Assembly (NCBI GenBank): GCA_015698045.1
Contig: BLAL01000228.1
Location: 1,353,001-1,417,000, forward strand
Source of the DNA: Rhizophagus clarus
Taxonomy: Eukaryota; Glomeromycota; Glomeromycetes; Glomerales; Glomeraceae
Direction: 5' to 3'
Length of the DNA stretch: 64,000 nt
How positions within the stretch are numbered: position 1 is the first letter of the stretch; the number at the start of each line of letters is the position of its first letter. Made by a program: the position numbers and the translations under genes. Shown one piece after another: positions 22,585 to 34,600 of the stretch. The notes under the pieces are model-generated. The model had not been told where the DNA came from, made no database searches, and saw nothing but the letters and a program-made list of their open reading frames with translations.

Positions 22585-24835
22585 TTAACTACTATCAGGA
22601 ATTTCAAATTCATCTTGTTCTTCTGGATGAAAATTTGCACCATCGTAAATTTCATCATTGACTATAAAAGTAAAAGCACAATTCGAATCACACAACATTG
22701 TATTATTATTACAGAATTCGGGAAAGTTTACATACCAATGACACCTTGCTTATTTACTCGTTGCTTTATAATTTCTCCTCTATAATTATTTTGATTATCT
22801 AAAAAAATATTTTACAATTCATATAGTTATCGGTTGTAGTGGAAAAAAAAAAATTTATATATAATGATAACTTACTATCTCTTGATCCTATACGTAATTT
22901 CTGGATTACTTTAGACAATGGTTTACTATTTTCTATATTATATAATAAAGATTAGCATAATAAATGATTGTTAAAAAAAAAATTCTGGAATAAATATTCA
23001 CCTTCAAAAATATTGCTTTTGTTTGACGTACTATGATTTGATTTATTGAAACTATCAACTGAAAAAGAGAATTTTTGTTACATATATAAATAAATAAATA
23101 TATTATGAATAATAAAAAAAATACTTACCATCACCAGGTATATTAAAATTGTATGGTTTACTATGGTATGCTTTTTTAAAATAAAAGAATGCCATGACTC
23201 ATGAAAGACATTAATATTCAATAAATACAGTATATTAATATATACTAACCTTCTAACTCTCCTATTATATTATAAAAAAAAAGGTAATTAAAAAATTAAT
23301 TTTAATTTACATAATAAAATTTTACAATATAATTAAAATATACCTTCAGTTGCATTTCTTGGTTCAGGTAAACCAATAAATTGGTAAATTTTACTTATAG
23401 ATAATTTACTGCTTGCGTAATAGTAACTCATTATTTCAAAATCACATAAATTATCCAAGTTATTAGTTTTTTTAAATATTTTTAAGAATCTTTTAATAAA
23501 AATATTATTATTCAGTGTATCTTGGTAATATAATTAATATAATTTATTAATTTCTCTTATTTTATCATTTATTGTAAAAATATCGGGCCTTTTAGTTGGA
23601 TCAGCATCCCAACATTGTTCCATTAATTTTTTGTATTTAGAAGGAGTGCCTGATATAATCTCTGGCCTCATACCATTAACAATATCCATTGCTAGATCAT
23701 ATTTGTCTTCATAATTAATAAAAGGTCGTTGCCCGGATGAAATTTCCCACATTAGCATTGCAATACTATATATATCGGATGCAAAAGTATATTCTTTACC
23801 AACAATAACTTCTGGTGCAATATAAGGAAGATTTCCATATATACTTTTCAAAGGTTTATCGGCAGGTCCACAAAATCCAAGATCACTAATAAACCATTTA
23901 TCCTTATATTGATTATATAATATATTTCCTGAATGTAAATCTCTATGAATTGCTTTTTCATTATGAATCCTACTAAGTGACTTTCCTATATCAAGAATAA
24001 TTTCAAGTCTTTCTTTCCATGTGAATTTGCTTTGATATTGTTGCAAATAATCTTTTAAATTTGTATCTAATTCTCTTATTACAAGCATATAACTTCCTTC
24101 TAACAGATCCTGAGTTAATCCAAAACATTGTACTATTTCTGTCCATTTGTTAGCAATAGTTAAGTGAGATTTAACCTATAATATATTAAAGTATTACAAT
24201 TTGAATGTATTTTGATTTAAAATTAATTTTTCAATTAATATTACCTCATCAAACCAACTTCTATTAGCTCTTTCTACATTTTTTAACTTTTTAAGTATAA
24301 CTTTACGAGTTCCAAATCTATTTAATTGGTTTTCCTCAGAATTCCATTCATTGTAATTTCCATCAATCCAATCTGCTGTATAGATTTCAGAACATCCTCC
24401 TTTAGTTAAATATTTTATATTTTGTAAATTATTATATGGGATCCATTCAGCTATACGTCCTGGAAAAATTGATTCTATTTGACATTTCTGAATTAAATCA
24501 TCAATATCATTATTTCTAGATGTCCAATTTGGAAATCTTGATTTTAAATAATTTCTAATACAATATTCACAATATAATGTTGCTAAACATTTTTATTGAC
24601 AATTTTCACAATTTCTTCTTTTTCCTTCATTAAAAAGAATTTTATTATAATCATAATCTTCGTTTAATATTTTTATTATTTTTAATGTATCATCTCTTGT
24701 AAGAGATTTATCAGCAAGAATAGTTTTTTTTATAAATTCGTGTCGTTTGTCTACATTATCATAAATATTATAATCAACTAATGCAATTGCTCGGTTATGT
24801 GCAGCATAGACTAAATCATTTCGAATAGTTGACAT
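22585..24835 (-). pseudogene. TKL-like kinase, 8 phase-consistent exons but two in-frame TAA codons
   Basis: From the ATG at 24835 (MSTIRNDLVYAAHNRA) exon 1 runs to 24245 (phase 0) and exon 2 covers 24175-23344. Then come a 12-nt micro-exon near 23250 (GELE), AYHSKPYNFNIPGD, DSFNKSNHSTSNK, ENSKPLSKVIQKLRIGS, NQNNYRGEIIKQR and a last exon ending HPEEQDEFEIPDSS-TAA at 22585. Every later intron is phase 1 and each junction fits. Exon 1 has a CENC..CEYC zinc-ribbon-like motif, WIPYNNLQNIKYLTKGGCSE and VILKK; exon 2 has HRDLHSGNILY, DLG, APEV and a complete C-lobe. Two TAA codons break the frame: at 24593-24595, inside the CENCQ/KCLATLYC motif, and at 23534-23536 after REINKLY. Initiation past the first stop could still give a kinase core. 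Recent pseudogene is the simplest reading; readthrough or sequence error remain possible. Confidence 0.75.
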
Positions 24836-25044
24836 AATGTAACTTATAAGCAAAAAATTAAAAATACGTAAAAGGACTCTATTTATGTTTATTAACTCGG
24901 AGTAGAATTTCCAATTTTTTTTTTGTTTCACTAAGTATAAATAATATAATCCATCCCAACAAGGTGATCATCAAGGGTTATAACTTATGCACTTGTGACA
25001 CAAATAATAACCTTGATGGGGTGAATAATATCAGGTGTTACAGG
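24836..25044. repeat. Intergenic with small imperfect inverted repeat (about 24950-25030)
   Basis: ATCCATCCCAACAAGG near 24952 and ATTCACCCCATCAAGG (reverse complement of the stretch near 25010-25028) face each other, with an inner CATCAAGGGTTAT/ATAACCTTGATG pair. Possibly a tiny MITE beside the hAT-like pair. Weakly supported. Confidence 0.35.
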
Positions 25045-25052
25045 ACCCCGAG

Positions 25053-26059
25053 TAGTGTTGCGGGCGAAACTAGTTTCGCCCAATGTGATCTACAAAATCA
25101 TTTCCAAATTAGGGTTTCGGAGGTTTCGGACTAGAGTTTGGAACCGGTTGCATTTTTGAAAACCGAATTTAAAACGTTTGACCCTTTTCAAATCAGTTTT
25201 CACAAAACCGGTTGAAACCGATTTATGCACCCGGTTTATATTTATTTAATTATAAATTTAATCATAATTGAATAAATAATAAAATAGTTAGCCACAGGAG
25301 AAGTCATGTTCCTGGTTTTCTGGTTATATTTAGTTATCAACTCATGAAATTATACAATGATTTACATGCAAACCAGATCTGGATTAGGTTGCAGCCGCTA
25401 ATTATTTAAAAAGAAATGTGTAAGATCTACTTTATTTGCAACAAAAACAAATCAGATTGAATGATGGCTTATTAAAGGGGTGGTCAGTTGATGAGATTAC
25501 TTTACTGGAGATATTCTTAAATATTTTCCTCTATCAAATTTAGTCTAGTAGCTATATAACTTAGGTTTGTACTTATTAAATAATAAAGTTGAGAAATAAC
25601 CAGCACTCAAAACATTTATTTGGTTATTGTGAAAAATAATTAAAAAATTCTTTTTTTTTAAATTCTTTCTTGTATTTATTTATATATGGTATTTTACTAA
25701 AAAAAATAATTTAATATGTTTATTATTTTCTTCCATTAATTAAATATATATATATTGTAAATTTGAAATTTTGTTAACCTAGTTTTTAAATTTGTATAAA
25801 AACGATCAAATATATTAAGTAATAAATTTTCATTAATATCAACCCGGTTTGAGCACCCGGTTGCACTCGTTTTAAACGCAAACCAGTTTTTGTAATATAA
25901 ATTCGGATTAAACTAAATCATAAAAAAATGGGTGAAACCAGATTTTAAGCCGGATGGTGCATCCGGTTCCAAACTCTATTTCGGACAGTTTCGGACCTAT
26001 AGGAAATTCACTGGGCGAAACGTTTCAGATTTTGAAAAGCAGTTGCACCTGCAACTATA
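25053..26059. mobile_element. Outer hAT-like MITE with 8-bp target duplication ACCCCGAG
   Basis: Identical 8-mers ACCCCGAG flank the element at 25045-25052 and 26060-26067. The ends TAGTGTTGCGGGCGAAACT and, as reverse complement, TATAGTTGCAGGTGCAACT are imperfect inverted repeats (14 of 19 by eye). Just inside the left end is a perfect 20-bp palindrome, GGGCGAAACTAGTTTCGCCC. Removing the nested element leaves a MITE of about 150 bp with no ORF. 8-bp duplications are the mark of hAT transposases; family assignment is inferred from that. Confidence 0.75.
25132..25978. mobile_element. Nested hAT-like MITE (847 bp) with 8-bp target duplication TTTCGGAC
   Basis: The element is flanked by identical TTTCGGAC octamers (25124-25131 and 25979-25986). 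Its ends read TAGAGTTTGGAACCGGTTGCA and, as reverse complement of the right end, TAGAGTTTGGAACCGGATGCA, so 20 of 21 bases match. Subterminal ACCCGGTTT/GCACCCGG words repeat near both ends. The interior is AT-rich with no transposase. It sits inside the outer MITE, so it inserted later. The perfect duplication suggests a fairly recent insertion. Confidence 0.88.
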
Positions 26060-26067
26060 ACCCCGAG

Positions 26068-28958
26068 CAATATATGTATGGGTAACAGAATTATTTGCTT
26101 AGGATATACTAAGAATTGATGACATATGGGCCGATCGGCGGAATTAATGAAATTAGGATATTTTGTAAGTTATTACAAATCAAATCACGTTGTGTTACAG
26201 GTCGTGTGATATGATTTACTTTTAATTAATTAAGTCGTTAATAAAAGATTTTTTTCATTTACAAACTCCATTAGTTTCTCTATTATTTCCCAATCAGTTC
26301 CCCATCAGTCTTTAAGTTAGTTAAACTAAAAAATTTTGAAAGCATATATTACAGTTTTTCTGCTTTAAATACAAGCTGTAGCTCTCTTTTTTATTCTTTA
26401 AAAGTTTTTTTACAATCTGTGAGAAAAAAAATACATTATTTGATAGAAATATTCAAAAAACCATAATAAGTTACAACAGATTGAATTTCGAATTAATAAA
26501 ATATTTAATTAAGATTTATTTAGTAATTATTTTAAATAATTTATTAATTTTTTAATTTTTTATTCGTTAAATATTATGAATTGTTTTTTTTTTAATAAAC
26601 TAACTCTATAGTATTTTCTTTTATTTTTAGGATGGATTTATTTGTTTTAATTGAAGAAGTAAAATTTGTAATAGAAATTTTGAAAAGGTTATTTTTTTAA
26701 TATAATATTTGATCATTTTTATTTGAGCGAGTTTGATTTTAATTGGAACTGTGCCACTCAACTGGCCCATATGATATTTATTATCAAACGAAACAAAGGT
26801 TTTAATTGATGGTAATATATTAAAGTTTTAATAAATTGGGAACGAAACTAAATATTATAATAAACATTTTGGTTGGGATAATTTTATTGAAGTATTATTT
26901 GTATATACTATATCACGAAGCAATAAATAATGATTAGAAGTATTGGAAATGATCAGTTTTCGCAAGAAAAAAAAATTACGGTAATTATAAAGTCATATGA
27001 TTAGATTGCTTATTTTTGAGCAATTTATGAAGTTACATGTTGAGTTTGCTTATTCATCTTAATAAAAAACCTTGCGCATATATTGCTTGGGGTCTTAGTA
27101 TTACTGTGGGTAACAGTGATACTGTATAAACATCTTACAAAATTTATAAAGAAATTTATCGATATCTATTATTAAAATACCTTATCAATGCACAATTTTA
27201 AATAAAAAAAAAAATTATCTATATACTGTATCTATCTATATAACTAAAAAAATTGTTGTGTAATGGGAGACTTTTAGGTTACCCGTATAAATAATTTTTG
27301 AATTGCGAAACGTGTGATTTGTCTGCGTCTGATTTATACCATAATTTAACATGATTGGCTGATCCTATGGGATAATTGGGATTGGATAATTTGATGATTC
27401 CGGTTAACCGATGTTTTCTAATACTAATAAGAAATAGATTGATATGCTGTCTTTAGTAATTACTACGAAATTCTTTCTTTTTGCTTCTCGGTAACTAACA
27501 TTTGGCTAATACTAATAAGTATAGTAAATGATTTATAATGTTTGCTCTTTTAACGATAGATCAATAGATTGGTGTATTTGATTATACTATAGTAATACAA
27601 GAATAATATTACTGTGGTATTGACGAGAAGTAAAATTTTACCTATTAAATGAAATAGATGTTGCAGCACTGCAAAATTTATGATTTATTTGTAAATTTAC
27701 AAATTCATTTATTGTCACAAAAAAAACGATCATTGAACATTGTGGAATTTATGGTCTATTTATACGTTTATAAATTCATTACAAAAAAAATTTCTGTTTA
27801 TAATCCATAAAAAAAAATTTCTCAAAGGGGGAAAAAAATAATCCAGTATACTGATCTATTGTTAAAAAAAAAAAAAATTTTCTATCGAAAAAAAAAATCA
27901 ATAGTGAAACACATGATCAACACATATTTTTTTTTGTGATTTCTACCTTTGCACAAGTTTTCCTTGGACACTGAAAACCGAAAGTAAATTTTTCTTTTTT
28001 TTTAATTTTCCTTGTTTTAAAAGGTTCAATGACCATTTTTACTATTTGATAACTTAATTCACCGGATATTTTTTATATATTTTTCCTTTTCACCCAATTC
28101 TCTTGGCAGCTGAGGATAAAGTTTATTATTATTTTTTTTTTAAAATATTATGGCCATTAAGTATCGGTGACCTTGATTTTTCAACTTTTTTGGTTTTTGT
28201 TTTTTTATGCCTGAGATAAATCGTATGAGTCATGCCACAAATTTTATTGGTGGATTTTTGTGTTCTAATTTGCGGCATGGTAAATTTATAAATTTCTTAG
28301 TACCGGTTTTCTTGAATAATGATTTCTTGGCTTGGGCTTTTAAATCTTCAAAATGTAAGTAGTAAATAGAAAGAATTCTTTGTTTTTCATTTTTATTTTT
28401 AATTTAGAACGTTAATACCGTTTTTTACTTTCTTTTAGAGGAGGGTTGGATTTCAGTTTGGACCGTTCATGGACTTTGAAATTGTAAGTAAAAAGCATAT
28501 TTTAGATTTGTTTTGTTTTTTTTTTTAATTTCAGAACTTTTTCTTAAAGAATTATACTTCAGTTTAGATAATTTATGATTTTGAAACAGAGAGTAAAAAG
28601 GGTTTTGATCTTTTGTTTATTTTTTAATTTTGAGGCATTATTAATGCTCCTTTCTTTTTTTTTTTTTTAAAGAGTAAGATTCGACAAATAGACATTCTCT
28701 TTGTAACTTTTTGTTTACTTTTTGTACTTAATACATCTATGTATTCTTTACTATGAATTTAACATTATTGCTGCGAATATAAAAAAGTACTATCAAGTGC
28801 CTGACTAGGCACGAAAGAAGTAAATAAATCATAGAGAGAGAGAATTTTTCTTCTTTAGCGGAGATAATATCTTCTAATAACTGATTTTTGTTTTTCAGCA
28901 TATTAAAATACTTTTTTCTGCAGACGCAAGAGCTTTTCTTACTCCTTGAATATCCTCC
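26068..28958. other. Long non-coding stretch; degenerate triple repeat near 28345-28690
   Basis: No convincing gene in 2.9 kb of AT-rich sequence. An ATG at 28207 opens a 51-codon ORF (MPEINRMSHATNFIGGFLC..) ending at a GTAAGT-like site, which could be a first exon. After it, three degraded units of about 115 bp recur (TTTAATTTAGAACG.., TTTAATTTCAGAACT.., TTTAATTTTGAGGC..), two followed by related words TTTCAGTTTGGACCGTTCAT and CTTCAGTTTAGATAATTTAT. This looks like tandem duplication of a small exon plus intron, now decayed. Confidence 0.3.
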
Positions 28959-29592
28959 TTAGATTAACTTAGATAAAGTGATAGAAGAAGTTAAATGTAT
29001 GATTTTCTTGTCTTTCTCTTCTAAGGATTTACTCATGACAGTTTCGCGAGAAGAAATGCGTTGCAATTTGTTATTATATTGGTCCTCCAATTTTTTCTTT
29101 AATGAACGTAATTCACCTACGAATCCATCATGATCGTCTTGCAAACGTTGGGATTCAGCACTAAGATAAGCATCGTTTTCCATTTTAATCTTGTTGGTTA
29201 TTGTTTTCTGAATCTCTAATTTCGCATGTTCCATTTTCTTCGTATATCGTTCTTCATGTTGATGCAACAGAATCTTCTTGATCAATTATCCCTTTTTCTC
29301 GTTCAGAAAGAGATTGTTCGAATAAAACTAACCTGTTAAAAGTATCAATCCCACCTGGGGTCGTATTTGCTATTGTTTTCAGTCGCTGACGATCCTTTTT
29401 CTTTGCGTAATTAGCTACCCCCCGATTCAACAGTTCTTCCACTTCTGGATGGATACTACTCGCCTCTTCTATTGTTAGTGGATATTTTCGAGTCGAGAGA
29501 CGTCGCCATATATCATTTTTAATAGAACTTGGAAACTGGTTAAGTTGTGTTGCATAGTATGTGCGGGAAGATGGAAATAACAAGTTACTCAT
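28959..29592 (-). pseudogene. Unrecognised coiled-coil protein in two overlapping frames
   Basis: The first frame (29592-29254) encodes 112 aa from an ATG: FPSSRTYYATQLNQFPSS, IEEASSIHPEVEELLNRGV, a Lys/Arg-rich KKKDRQRLK patch, ending SVAST-stop. A second frame, +1 relative to it, is open from 29285 to 28959 and carries a charged, likely coiled-coil sequence (KKMEHAKLEIQKTI, ELRSLKKKLEDQYNNKLQ). The frames overlap only at 29254-29285. No GT-AG intron in the overlap would join them. One base gained or lost, programmed frameshifting or sequence error could explain it. No family recognised; the two halves look like one protein of about 210 aa. Confidence 0.5.
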
Positions 29593-29856
29593 TTATCCGA
29601 AGAATACTAAGCAGATATCTTATATGTATATACGTGAAAAAAAAATCTTAGAAATCTTAGAATTCTATGCATTCTTAGAATCAGAGAATTTATATATTCG
29701 GTAATGATAAAAAAAACATTTTAGTTATATTCTATTACGTTAGCAATTAATTAAAAGAATACAGAATGACAGGAATTTGATGAAATAAAAAATGGTAATA
29801 TATAGTCAAGTCAAGTAATAACGCGTCTTTGTTTATTTGTTTGTTTTTAAAAAAAA

Positions 29857-30026
29857 GCGATTAATAATACGGTAATAAAAAAAAAAGTAATTATAATTCT
29901 TTAAGGACTATTATGAGACATTTTATTAGTGAAAAATATGCGATTAATAATAATGCGGTAATAAAAAAAAAAAGTAATTATAATACTTTAAGGACTATTA
30001 TGAGACATCTTATTAGTGAAAAATAT
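29857..30026. repeat. Tandem duplication, units of 83 and 87 bp
   Basis: GCGATTAATAATACGG..GTGAAAAATAT (29857-29939) is followed directly by a near-identical copy (29940-30026) with small indels in the A-run and the TAA/TAATAA part. The second copy contains the last codons and stop of the minus-strand ORF ending at 29988, so the 3' end of that gene was duplicated in tandem. Confidence 0.85.
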
Positions 30027-30784
30027 ATTGAGGAATTGTGTGAAAGCTTCATGGTTGGAAAAATATCCCAAACACCGGAACCATCTCCCAATTATGTGTC
30101 TCAAAACTAGGTAATGATTATTTTGCAAAAGCATCACATAAATATATGATTCTTTAGGAACGATATCACCAATGTCTATATTTCTTCCGATTAGTTCCAT
30201 TCGATCCTTTTTTTTTTTTTTATCATATACAAATTCCTTAACTATTCCAGTGATATCGCATCCAATTACGTTATTAAGGATATTATCTTGTTTTAGATCC
30301 CGGATCATTTGATCTGTATATTTTGAAAGTGTTGGGAACTTGTCTGAGTCCAGAAGCTTGATCACGATATTCACCTTTCTTACGATCGGTGGTTTTGGAT
30401 CTTGTTGTGGAAGGGGTTTTATTGCTCGTTTTCCCGGTGTATTGATTTGCATTCATGGAGTTTCTGTGAGTGCTAACTCCATTTCTACATCCTCCTTTTC
30501 CGACAGTATATTTTCTGGCTCCTTAAAAAGAATTTTATAAGTTTGATTATATAGTAGTAGGATGAGTACACATCAATAGACTTACCAACTGATCTTGTCT
30601 GAGATTCATATTCGTGTTTCAGATTCAAAATTACTTCGTCGTGTTCTTCGTATGGACTTCCCTCCTCAACCCACTTATTATATTCGATCCAATTTACAGG
30701 GCACTTTGAAATTTCTATTGCTTCTTTTAGCTCTTCTTCCGTGAACTGAGGAAAAAGAGATCGGAGAGACTCAAAATCAGACAT
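29988..30784 (-). pseudogene. Unrecognised protein with in-frame TGA between two coding halves
   Basis: From the ATG at 30784, MSDFESLRSLFPQFTEEEL.. runs to 30586, where a GTAAGT donor sits. Splicing to an acceptor just before 30514 keeps the frame (ENILSEKEDVEMELALTETP), which then meets TGA at 30453-30455. The very next codon is ATG, and the same frame continues for 154 residues (MQINTPGKRAIKPLPQQDPK, VNIVIKLLDSDKFPTLSKYT, ..) to a TAA at 29988. The N-terminus faintly resembles a CUE/UBA-type helix pair (FPQ..EEEL..AI); no family is claimed for the rest. Either one gene with a nonsense change, or two remnants. It lies next to the frameshifted locus at 28959-29592, same strand. Confidence 0.45.
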
Positions 30785-31668
30785 ATTTGTAAAGCTTTAT
30801 AGGTTCAAGTGTGATTGAGTGATGTTGATGTCATTATGTCATTTTCGTGGTTTTTCTCACAGTGTGATTTGATTTGTAATCGCAACAAATTTCACCATCA
30901 CGTGACTTTTTGGCCAACATTACGGCATTAAGAAAAATTAATTTCAATGTGTCAATCCGAGTCATACTGCCTATAATAACTATAATATTAACTGATAATA
31001 AATTTTTGATAATATATTGACTACTAAAAAGGTGATCACAATGCATCCTTTCACTTTAACGGAAGTGCGTAATATTATTTGTCACGCATTATTTGTCACA
31101 TGGTTAGTTCGCTAGCAAATTTTCGTGATTTCTCGCCCTGTAGCAACGATAGTGGTTATCATTAGATGCACAATGATGAGACGAATCTAACGAGCTAAAG
31201 TTTATCCTTCTTTAATCACTGGACTAAGTTATTATTATTATTTTTTTTTTCAACCTAGAAAAGTATCTTTCTATGCTTAAAAATAAGCCCAATTTATTTA
31301 GATAAAAGTTATATGTAATTTTATTAGTATAAATATATAAACATGGAATCTGCAATGCCTGCAATGCAGAGTATAGATTATTAAAATAATATACTAACGA
31401 CTATCTATGTATTTACCAAAACCCTAATAACTTAAACATTCTAAAGGTTTATATAAATATACTCATTACTATTACTAAATTTAAATTAATTCTAAATTTT
31501 TAAATTTTTTTTTTTTTTATTTTACAATTTACCAATTCTTTATTTCGATACTCAAAAATTATCATCTGAACTACTGCGCGTTTAAACGATAATTAATATT
31601 CCATTTTTTTCATCTTCGGTTGTTGTCGTTACCCTAGCGAATTCAGAATATGATAAGGATTTATTTTT
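30785..31668. other. Intergenic, nothing recognised
   Basis: AT-rich sequence between the small minus-strand locus and the 3' end of the membrane-protein gene. No supported gene, RNA or repeat. Confidence 0.5.
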
Positions 31669-34600
31669 TCAGAATTCCCCTCTCTTCTTTTCTGTATAAT
31701 TTGTTGTAGTAGTAGTTGCAATAATTTCTTCACGCTCTTTAATAGTTTCTTCTTCAGTAATTTGTTCTTCAGTAGTTCGTTTATTAGCCTGAGATTTATT
31801 TCCAGAAATATTACCAGATAACAATTCTCCCTCGGTAATTTCCTTCTTTGTTGCCGCAATTTTGTTATCACTATCATCAATATAAGTTCCACTCGATTCA
31901 CCAATATTTCCAAGTTCAGTTACTCCTCCATCTTGACGACCAATAATTGTAGCTTCAGAATTAGATACGTCACCTTCACCTCTTTCTAAATTATTCGGAT
32001 CATTACTTGAATCATCAATTTTTTCTAATGCATTTTCTAAAACATTATGAGGTTTATGAACAAACATTAAATAAATAAATAAAATTATTTTAAATAATAA
32101 TATCACGAATGATGATGATAATGCCAATATTGGTAAAATTGTTGTTATAACTGTATATCTTTGATATAACGCGTAAATTATTAATCGTGGTACGTCCTCA
32201 ATGAATGTAATAATAATAATAGTCATTAAAATTCTTTTTCTTCCTTTTTTTGAAATTTTTGCATTCAATTCATTATAACTAACACATTTTGATATTATAA
32301 CTTTTAACGTTTCTAAATATATATATGATAAAAGTGTAAATACTAATGCGAGATTTGGATGATTCTTCAACCAATTTTTAATAACCTTCGATGAATTTAA
32401 TTGATAATTAATAAGTAACCATAAAATCATTATGTTGAATAAAATTGGTACTAAAAAAAACACCAAACTGTAATTATATCAAGTGGAAAAATAAAAAAGT
32501 GTATTAGTATATTATAATATAATTTTTATAGAAAGAAAAGTAAGGTGAAAATATGCACCTGCAAATAAAGAACCATGTTAGATCCCTTCCATGAACTGCT
32601 AATACAAGAGTATCTAATACAACATCTACTAAAATAAATGGGAAAAAAACAATAATCAAAAAATTTCTTCCTCCGTGGAATTTCTTTCTCAACAAGAATG
32701 ATAATAATAATAGTAAAGATGATCCAATTACGATCACAATTAATATGAATTTATATTTACGCCATAAATTAGCTAATTCAATAAATATTTTAAACGTGTA
32801 TAATATCAGTGAACAAAGCAAAGTAATCTTTTTTTTCAAAATAATTATATAATAAAACTTACGATTCTTCGGAGCTCCATAAGTGGAATCTAAATCTTCT
32901 GTACGTGGTCCTATTGGTAAAGCTGAAGTACCTTTGGATAGGATGGCATTATCTAAACTGTTTCTTAATGCAGTTGTACTTGGTTGATTTGGTGTTTTTG
33001 TGTTTTTAATATCTACACGTAATAAAATTTGAACTTCTTGTGCGCCTCTTTTATATTGATATCTGTCACACGGTATAAAAATACGTCCTTTTTCAACCGC
33101 AAGCGCATTTGAAATTTCGTTAGACAAATCATTGACGTATGTCTTTCTATTATTTTTATTTCCTAAATATTTTCTTGTTCCGTCTGGAGTTAATAGAATG
33201 GATGCTCTCGCATCATCTGTTTTTAAAAAAAAAAAAAAATTAGCATCTTAAAATTATAGAATAATAATAAATTAAATAGATTACCTGGATCATTCTTTAC
33301 GCTTCCAGGCACTAAAAAATATTTTTTTTTTAAAAAAAAAAAAAAAAATTAAAGTAAATTCATTTATCAAATAAAAAATATAATCACCAAATTTACCAAA
33401 TTTACCTGTCGAAACTTCCCAAGAACCACCAATTAAATTTTGTCCATTAACTTCAACAAAATCATCATCAATTTCAATAATGTATGTAGCATTTCCTCTA
33501 TCAAAAATATAATCTTCCAATATAACTATTACTACAGAATCGTATATCATAACACTATTTGCGGTTCCAATTAGAGATGATTTTGCGGGTATTTTAATTC
33601 TAATAAAATCATCACCTTCTTCATCTGGATTCTTTTGACTAATAGTAATATAACCTGTTGACGGTTCAATGTCGCTCATTACATATTCTATTGTAATTTG
33701 ATTAAGATCCAGTGTTATTGTTGCGTTTCTTTCCGGCATTGTTGATAATATTGACGATGAACCATATCCCGTATTACCTTGAACTAAAAAGAAATTTTAT
33801 TTTTTTTTTTTTTTTTGATTAAATAAATTTTTTTCTTATTAAAATTTTTGTAAAGTATATTTCCTTTACCTGTGGAGTATGTCGTTAAAGCATCTGAATA
33901 TACAATAGTCCATTGATTTGTATCCACGACATTATTACTCGTATCAGCAATGGCCCAAACGGTATTATCATGATTTATTCCATAAATTTTCCTAGTATAA
34001 GTATATTCATCGGGTAAAGCCCAAGTACGATTGTATATTCCATCATTACTGTACGCAAAACCATATATATTATTATCTGGTGTAGTAATAACAAAAACTT
34101 CACCACCCATATAAAGATTTCTAACATCATATAATTGATTATTTATATTATTCAATTGGCTCACACTAAACATTTGTGAATTGAGTATAGCTCCTTTCGA
34201 TGTGAAATCAACATTTATAAACGTTCTTTCGTTAGTTTCGATATATAATACACAACTATATCCATAATATTGATAAGCAATATTACATCTTGGTATACTG
34301 AGTATTTTGAGTGCATTCACTTCAACGATAGGTTGCGAATAAATCATGTAAGATCCTTTGAATTGTCCATCATTTGTTATGAAATTTGCCGTTACTGCTA
34401 ATTGAGGTTGTAATATAACTTGTATATATCCTGTCACTATTGAATATCCTCTATCTTCTGTTGGAAATATGTTTGTTAAATCATATCTCGTAATATTTCC
34501 TATCTCTCCGCTATAGTTTTCTGTTATCGTACCATCAATAATACTTCTAAATTATTTAGAAGATAAACTTGTTAAATTATTTGTACGATTAACATTTTTT

